A stretch of DNA of 8,393 nt from NCBI GenBank assembly GCA_030619095.1, contig JAUXCB010000055.1, positions 1 to 8,393 on the forward strand. The letters run 5' to 3'. The first letter of the stretch is position 1. Each line of letters opens with the position of its first letter. Source of the DNA: Verrucomicrobiota bacterium (GTDB taxonomy: Bacteria; Verrucomicrobiota; Kiritimatiellia; Kiritimatiellales; Tichowtungiaceae). Below, piece by piece: positions 5,523-8,393 of this stretch. A program made the position numbers and the translations under genes. Under the pieces are notes generated by a model. That model had not been told where the DNA came from, did not search any database, and saw only the letters and a list, made by a program, of their open reading frames with translations.

Positions 5523-6555
5523 CTCTCCGGAGGAGACAGCCATCGCCATAGGAATAAAATCGGTAGTTCTCGTTTTTGGCATGTTCGTATGCCGCATGCA
5601 TTTTCTCAAGCCCCGCGAAAGCGGAAACCAGCATAAAAAGGGTTGAACGCGGCAGATGAAAGTTGGTCAGCAGCAAATCGACGATTTTAAACTGATAACC
5701 GGGCGTAATAAAAATATCGGTTTCGCCGGTGAACGGTTTGAGGATGCCGGGAGCGGTTGCCGCGCTTTCAAGCAGGCGGAGCGAGGTGGTTCCAATGGCG
5801 ATCACCCGCCCGCCCGCCATGCGTGTCGCGTTGATCCGATCGACGGTTTCCTGTGTGAGAGTGCCCCACTCGGCATGCATCTGGTGATCTTCGGTATGGT
5901 CCACTTTGACAGGCAAAAAGGTTCCGGCCCCGACGTGCAGCGTGACGGTTTCAAACTGAACGCCGCGCTTTTCCAGACTCTGAAAAAGTTCGTCGGTAAA
6001 ATGCAACCCGGCGGTCGGCGCAGCGACGGCCCCCTCCTCTTCGGCATAAACCGTCTGATAGTCATTTCGATCATTCGCACCCTCAGCATCTTCCCTAGAC
6101 CGTTGAATGTACGGCGGGAGAGGCATGCGGCCATGTGTTTCCAAACATTGAAAAAGTTCTTCGCCACCGCAGTTGAACTTGAAACGAATCTCACCGCCCT
6201 CGCGCTTCTCCGTCACCTCAGCAGAAAAATCCTCGGCAAAATCGACGCGCTGACCCACCTTCAGCCGTTTGCCGGGCTTGGCAAAGGCGAGCCACTCATC
6301 GTCCGCCGTTCGCATGTGAAGAGTCGCCTCAATTTTCACCTCGCCGCGCAGGCCATCGAGCCGGGCCGGAATCACCTTCGTGTTGTTTCCAATCAGCAGG
6401 TCGCCGGGCTGAAGCAAATCCGGCAGGTCGCGCATCACACGGTCGGCAAAGCCTTCGCCGGTCAGGTCGAGCAGGCGTGCGGAATCGCGTGGACAAGCCG
6501 GATGGTTCGCAATGTGGCGCCTGGGTAGATCAAAATCAAAAAGGTCTACTTTCAT
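5515..6555 (-). CDS. queA: S-adenosylmethionine:tRNA ribosyltransferase-isomerase
   Basis: QueA transfers and isomerises the ribosyl group of SAM onto preQ1 in tRNA to give epoxyqueuosine, between the Tgt and QueH steps. The protein has 346 residues from the ATG at 6555, against about 356 in E. coli. Family motifs appear in order: NNTKVIPARL (57-66), RMPLPPYI (143-150), YQTVYA (166-171), GAVAAPTAGLHF (175-186), TLHVGAGTF (205-213), HTEDHQMH (220-227), AIGTTS (253-258) and TNFHLPRSTLFMLVSAFAG (297-315). The frame stays open back to 6648, but those codons are repeat DNA, so MKVDLFDF is taken as the start. The usual C-terminus SYGDAM... is replaced by SYGDGCLLRRET, whose end and stop fall in a simple repeat. 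No good ribosome site is visible. It is the first gene of the minus arm. Confidence 0.97.
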   Translation of the reverse strand: MKVDLFDFDLPRRHIANHPACPRDSARLLDLTGEGFADRVMRDLPDLLQPGDLLIGNNTKVIPARLDGLRGEVKIEATLHMRTADDEWLAFAKPGKRLKVGQRVDFAEDFSAEVTEKREGGEIRFKFNCGGEELFQCLETHGRMPLPPYIQRSREDAEGANDRNDYQTVYAEEEGAVAAPTAGLHFTDELFQSLEKRGVQFETVTLHVGAGTFLPVKVDHTEDHQMHAEWGTLTQETVDRINATRMAGGRVIAIGTTSLRLLESAATAPGILKPFTGETDIFITPGYQFKIVDLLLTNFHLPRSTLFMLVSAFAGLEKMHAAYEHAKNENYRFYSYGDGCLLRRET

Positions 6556-6560
6556 AAGAT

Positions 6561-6592
6561 TGGAATATGGGAATACTGGAATATGGGAATAT
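6561..6592. repeat. Two tandem 16-base units, TGGAATATGGGAATA(C/T)
   Basis: Units at 6561-6576 and 6577-6592 differ only in the last base. The second unit overlaps the left arm of a 10-base inverted repeat (6586-6595 with 6618-6627), which could form a hairpin with a 22-base loop between the two divergent genes. Confidence 0.75.
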
Positions 6593-6622
6593 TGAAAAGA
6601 CAAACATTCATCCCATATCAAT

Positions 6623-6654
6623 ATTCCAACATTCCTCCATTCCATCATTCCTTT
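6623..6654. repeat. Four ATTCCNNN units of period 8
   Basis: ATTCC recurs at 6623, 6631, 6639 and 6647, each followed by three variable bases. It is the opposite-strand counterpart in style of the GGAAT repeat to its left and lies upstream of queE. Confidence 0.7.
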
Positions 6655-6705
6655 CCGCCCCCGGCTTTGATTATGCTCTCCATCTGAAATTCAGGAATAA
6701 AACGT

Positions 6706-7479
6706 ATGATTCAAAAAACACAACTTTCCGCTTTTGTGAGCGAGATCTTCAGCTCTGCGCAAGGGGAAGGGGTTCATATTGGCCGCCGCCAGCCCTTTGT
6801 GCGGTTTTGCGAATGTCACCGCAACTGCCTCTACTGCGATACGCCGGTCGAACAGACAGAGACGGTTCGTATCGAACGGGTTCCGGGCAGCGGCGCGTTT
6901 GAGTTCGTCCCTAATCCGCTGTCGGTTGAGCAACTTCTGGAACTTCTCCATGAGTTGAACGATCCGAAATCCGCCCATGACGATCTATTCATCACTGGCG
7001 GTGAACCGCTGTTGCAGGCCGACTTTCTGGAGGCATTTCTTCCGGAGGCGCGCCAGCTGCTTAATCTGCCGGTTCACCTCGAAACGAGCGGTGACCTGAT
7101 GGAGCCGTTTATGAACATTTCCGATCACATTGATCATGTTCTGATGGATATTAAGCTCCCGAGTGTCACCGGCGAACCGGAAACATGGGAACAGCACCAA
7201 AGGTTTATGGAAAAGATCAAAGCCGAGGAGATTGGAGCCACCATCAAACTGGTGGTGAGCGCGGACACATCGGATCAGGATCTGGCCGAGTCGGCCGAAC
7301 TGATCACGGCGACAGGAACCTGTTCACATGTGGTGCTGCAGCCGATGACCGCCGCGCTGAAAACCGACCGCGTACCGACGGCACAACAGGTTTTGGGTTG
7401 GCAGTCGCAAATGGCACGGGCTCTCGGGCACAGCGTACGCATTATCCCGCAGTGCCACAAACTGATGGGGCTCTTATGA
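6706..7479 (+). CDS. queE: 7-carboxy-7-deazaguanine synthase (radical SAM)
   Basis: QueE converts 6-carboxy-5,6,7,8-tetrahydropterin to 7-carboxy-7-deazaguanine using SAM and a [4Fe-4S] cluster. The protein has 257 residues. It opens with SEIFSSAQGEGVHIGRRQPFV, the QueE lead-in, followed by the radical-SAM cluster motif C37-x3-C41-x2-C44 and then DT, which also marks QueE. The SAM-binding GGEP-type motif is ITGGEPLL at 96-103, LETSG follows near 125-129, and DIKLPS near 147-152. An extra cysteine (C35) and CHRNC in place of the usual CNLxC make the cluster loop unusual. AGGA at 6693-6696 lies nine bases before the ATG. The TGA overlaps the queC start (ATGA). It is the first gene of the plus arm and feeds its product to QueC. 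Confidence 0.95.
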   Translation: MIQKTQLSAFVSEIFSSAQGEGVHIGRRQPFVRFCECHRNCLYCDTPVEQTETVRIERVPGSGAFEFVPNPLSVEQLLELLHELNDPKSAHDDLFITGGEPLLQADFLEAFLPEARQLLNLPVHLETSGDLMEPFMNISDHIDHVLMDIKLPSVTGEPETWEQHQRFMEKIKAEEIGATIKLVVSADTSDQDLAESAELITATGTCSHVVLQPMTAALKTDRVPTAQQVLGWQSQMARALGHSVRIIPQCHKLMGLL

Positions 7480-8156
7480 AAAAAGCCGTTGTTTTACTGA
7501 GTGGAGGGCTGGATTCCGCCACCGCGCTGGCGATTGCCAACGCAGCGGGGTTCGACTGCTACGCCCTCTCGTTCCGCTACGGCCAGCGTCACGCAGTGGA
7601 ACTGAAATGCGCTGCGCAGATTGCCTCTGCACAGGGCGTAGCCGAACACCGCATTGTCGACATCGACCTGGCGGCCTTCGGCGGTTCCGCACTAACCGAC
7701 ATGAAAATTGAGGTGCCGCATGAAGAGAGTGCGACGGATGAAATTCCAATCACCTACGTTCCGGCGCGCAACACCATCTTTCTTTCGTACGCTCTTGCCT
7801 GGGCCGAAGTCCTCGACTGCACCCATATTTTCATCGGGGTCAATGCGCTCGACTACAGCGGCTACCCCGACTGCCGTCCGGAATTCATTGCGGCCTATGA
7901 AAAAATGGCCAACCTCGCCACGCAGGCCGGCGTAAGTGGAAAAAAACCGTTGACGCTCCACACTCCGTTGATGGATCTAACCAAAGCGGAGATCATTCAA
8001 AAGGGGCGGGAGCTGGGTGTCGACTACGCCGAGACCTCCAGCTGCTATGACCCCGCGCCCGCCGGAACAGCCTGCGGCACCTGCGATTCCTGCCGCCTGC
8101 GCCTTAAAGGATTTAAAGAAGCCGGGACGATAGACCCCAGGAAATATGAAATGTGA
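7476..8156 (+). CDS. queC: 7-cyano-7-deazaguanine (preQ0) synthase
   Basis: QueC uses ATP and ammonia to turn 7-carboxy-7-deazaguanine into preQ0. The protein has 226 residues, normal for the family. The PP-loop ATP-binding motif SGGLDS is at 9-14, FRYGQRH follows near 33-39, and YVPARNTIFLS is the conserved middle segment. The zinc site is near the end: C190, C200, C203 and C206 in SSCY...CGTCDSC. The start at 7476 overlaps the queE stop by four bases, so translation is probably coupled. The frame is open further upstream to 7185, but that stretch lies inside queE and is not used. The last residues, KYEM-stop, fall in a GAAATATGAAAT repeat that runs on into the gap. QueC is a confident call. 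Confidence 0.97.
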   Translation: MKKAVVLLSGGLDSATALAIANAAGFDCYALSFRYGQRHAVELKCAAQIASAQGVAEHRIVDIDLAAFGGSALTDMKIEVPHEESATDEIPITYVPARNTIFLSYALAWAEVLDCTHIFIGVNALDYSGYPDCRPEFIAAYEKMANLATQAGVSGKKPLTLHTPLMDLTKAEIIQKGRELGVDYAETSSCYDPAPAGTACGTCDSCRLRLKGFKEAGTIDPRKYEM

Positions 8157-8182
8157 AAGATGAAAAATGAAAAATGAAAAAG
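8141..8182. repeat. Degenerate ATGAAAA repeat spanning the queC stop
   Basis: GAAATATGAAAT (8141-8152) leads into three tandem ATGAAAA units at 8160-8166, 8167-8173 and 8174-8180. The queC TGA (8154-8156) lies inside the tract. The 12 bases at 8141-8152 are exactly inverted at 8230-8241. Confidence 0.65.
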
Positions 8183-8279
8183 GGTCTGCGACAGCCAACT
8201 AATAACAGGCCAACGCCGCTTGAGTTCCGATTTCATATTTCATACTTCATCTGTCATCCTTCCCAAAAAGGAGAAAACG
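8157..8279 (+). other. queC-queD intergenic region with inverted-repeat arms
   Basis: The gap opens with the A-rich repeat arm and closes with a T-rich arm (8230-8263, TTTCATATTTCATACTTC-like). They could fold back over a central loop of about 77 bases that is GC-richer and unremarkable. The right arm ends just before the queD ribosome site. No clear terminator or promoter is seen. A weak TTGAGT (8220-8225) could serve as a -35 box but lacks a good partner. Confidence 0.5.
8267..8273 (+). promoter_or_regulatory. Strong Shine-Dalgarno AAAGGAG of queD
   Basis: AAAGGAG is six bases before the ATG at 8280. It is the strongest ribosome site in the Q locus and fixes the queD start; the in-frame ATG three codons later is not needed. 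Confidence 0.75.
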
Positions 8280-8393
8280 ATGCCTGAAATGCAGATTTAT
8301 AAAACGTTACGTTTCGATGCCGCCCACCGCCTGACCGGTGTGCCCGATACCCACAAATGCTCCGCCATGCACGGCCACGGTTTTGAAATTGAG
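8280..8393 (+). CDS. queD: 6-carboxy-5,6,7,8-tetrahydropterin synthase QueD, N-terminal part (runs off window)
   Basis: QueD converts 7,8-dihydroneopterin triphosphate to 6-carboxytetrahydropterin, the substrate of QueE next door. Only the first 38 codons are present; the window ends in frame. RFDAAHRL (11-18) supplies the first zinc histidine, H16. KCSAMHGHGFEIE (26-38) contains the catalytic cysteine C27 and the zinc histidines H31 and H33 in the CxxxHGH arrangement typical of bacterial QueD/6-pyruvoyl-tetrahydropterin synthase homologues. The position after queE and queC makes QueD far likelier than a PTPS of biopterin synthesis. A strong ribosome site and a 123-base repeat-containing gap precede it, so it may be translated, and perhaps transcribed, independently of queC. 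Confidence 0.92.
   Translation, partial: MPEMQIYKTLRFDAAHRLTGVPDTHKCSAMHGHGFEIE

Larger units (their letters stand above)
6556..6705. promoter_or_regulatory. Divergent intergenic region between queA and queE
   Basis: These 150 bases must hold the start signals of both Q-locus arms, since queA runs left and queE runs right from here. Most of it (6561-6654) is repeat. No convincing -35/-10 pair was found on either strand, and no preQ1 riboswitch fold is apparent. A small CTGAA-A-TTCAG palindrome (6684-6694) lies just before the queE ribosome site. Confidence 0.5.

Noticed and set aside
5656..6528. Plus-strand open frame (290 codons) opposite queA
   Set aside because: It lies entirely within queA on the other strand; the composition is shadow-like and there is no family match.
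6556..6648. Upstream in-frame extension of queA
   Set aside because: The codons are the GGAAT/ATTCC repeats, and the extra residues match nothing in QueA.
6561..6654. CRISPR-like array
   Set aside because: The units are 8 and 16 bases, directly abutting, with no unique spacers and no cas genes.
6556..6705. preQ1 riboswitch upstream of queA or queE
   Set aside because: I looked for the short C-rich stem with an A-rich pseudoknot tail that marks preQ1-I and found only repeats. A covariance-model search would settle it.
7185..7475. Upstream in-frame extension of queC
   Set aside because: It lies inside queE in another frame. QueC family proteins begin at the MKKAVVLLSGG segment, and the ATGA overlap explains the start.

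Overview
The window looks like chromosomal DNA of a free-living bacterium with fairly GC-rich genes and degenerate simple repeats in its intergenic spaces. An NPCBM carbohydrate-binding domain, a B12-independent QueH and the style of the intergenic repeats would suit the PVC superphylum (Kiritimatiellota/Verrucomicrobiota-like). That placement is inference; there is no rRNA or marker gene here to fix taxonomy.

Layout. 1-363: 3' end of a secreted-type NPCBM-domain protein, reading in from the left edge. 414-1937 (+): biosynthetic threonine ammonia-lyase IlvA with its C-terminal regulatory region. 2009-2719 (-): a signal-peptide protein of unknown function, convergent with ilvA. Its start codon overlaps the stop codon of a transposase remnant at 2716-2898 (-). 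2990-3628 (+): 6-phosphogluconolactonase. 3637-8393: a queuosine (Q) tRNA-modification locus in two divergent arms. The minus arm is queA - tgt - queH. The plus arm is queE - queC - queD, with queD cut by the right edge.

How the genes work together. QueD, QueE and QueC are the successive steps from 7,8-dihydroneopterin triphosphate to preQ0. Tgt inserts preQ1 at position 34 of GUN-anticodon tRNAs, QueA adds the epoxycyclopentanediol group from SAM, and QueH reduces epoxyqueuosine to queuosine without cobalamin. Only FolE (GTP to dihydroneopterin triphosphate) and QueF (preQ0 to preQ1) are not seen. tgt/queH and queE/queC each share a 4-base ATGA overlap, which suggests translational coupling.

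The least ordinary feature is the set of degenerate short-period repeats at gene borders in the Q locus. They lie in the queA-tgt gap, the queA/queE divergent region, the queC-queD gap and the first codons of queH. They appear to supply the stop codons of queA and queC, the first residues of QueH, and a spurious upstream start for tgt. No defence system, CRISPR array, tRNA, rRNA or wholly new gene system was found; the novelty is in the borders and in one unrecognised secreted protein.
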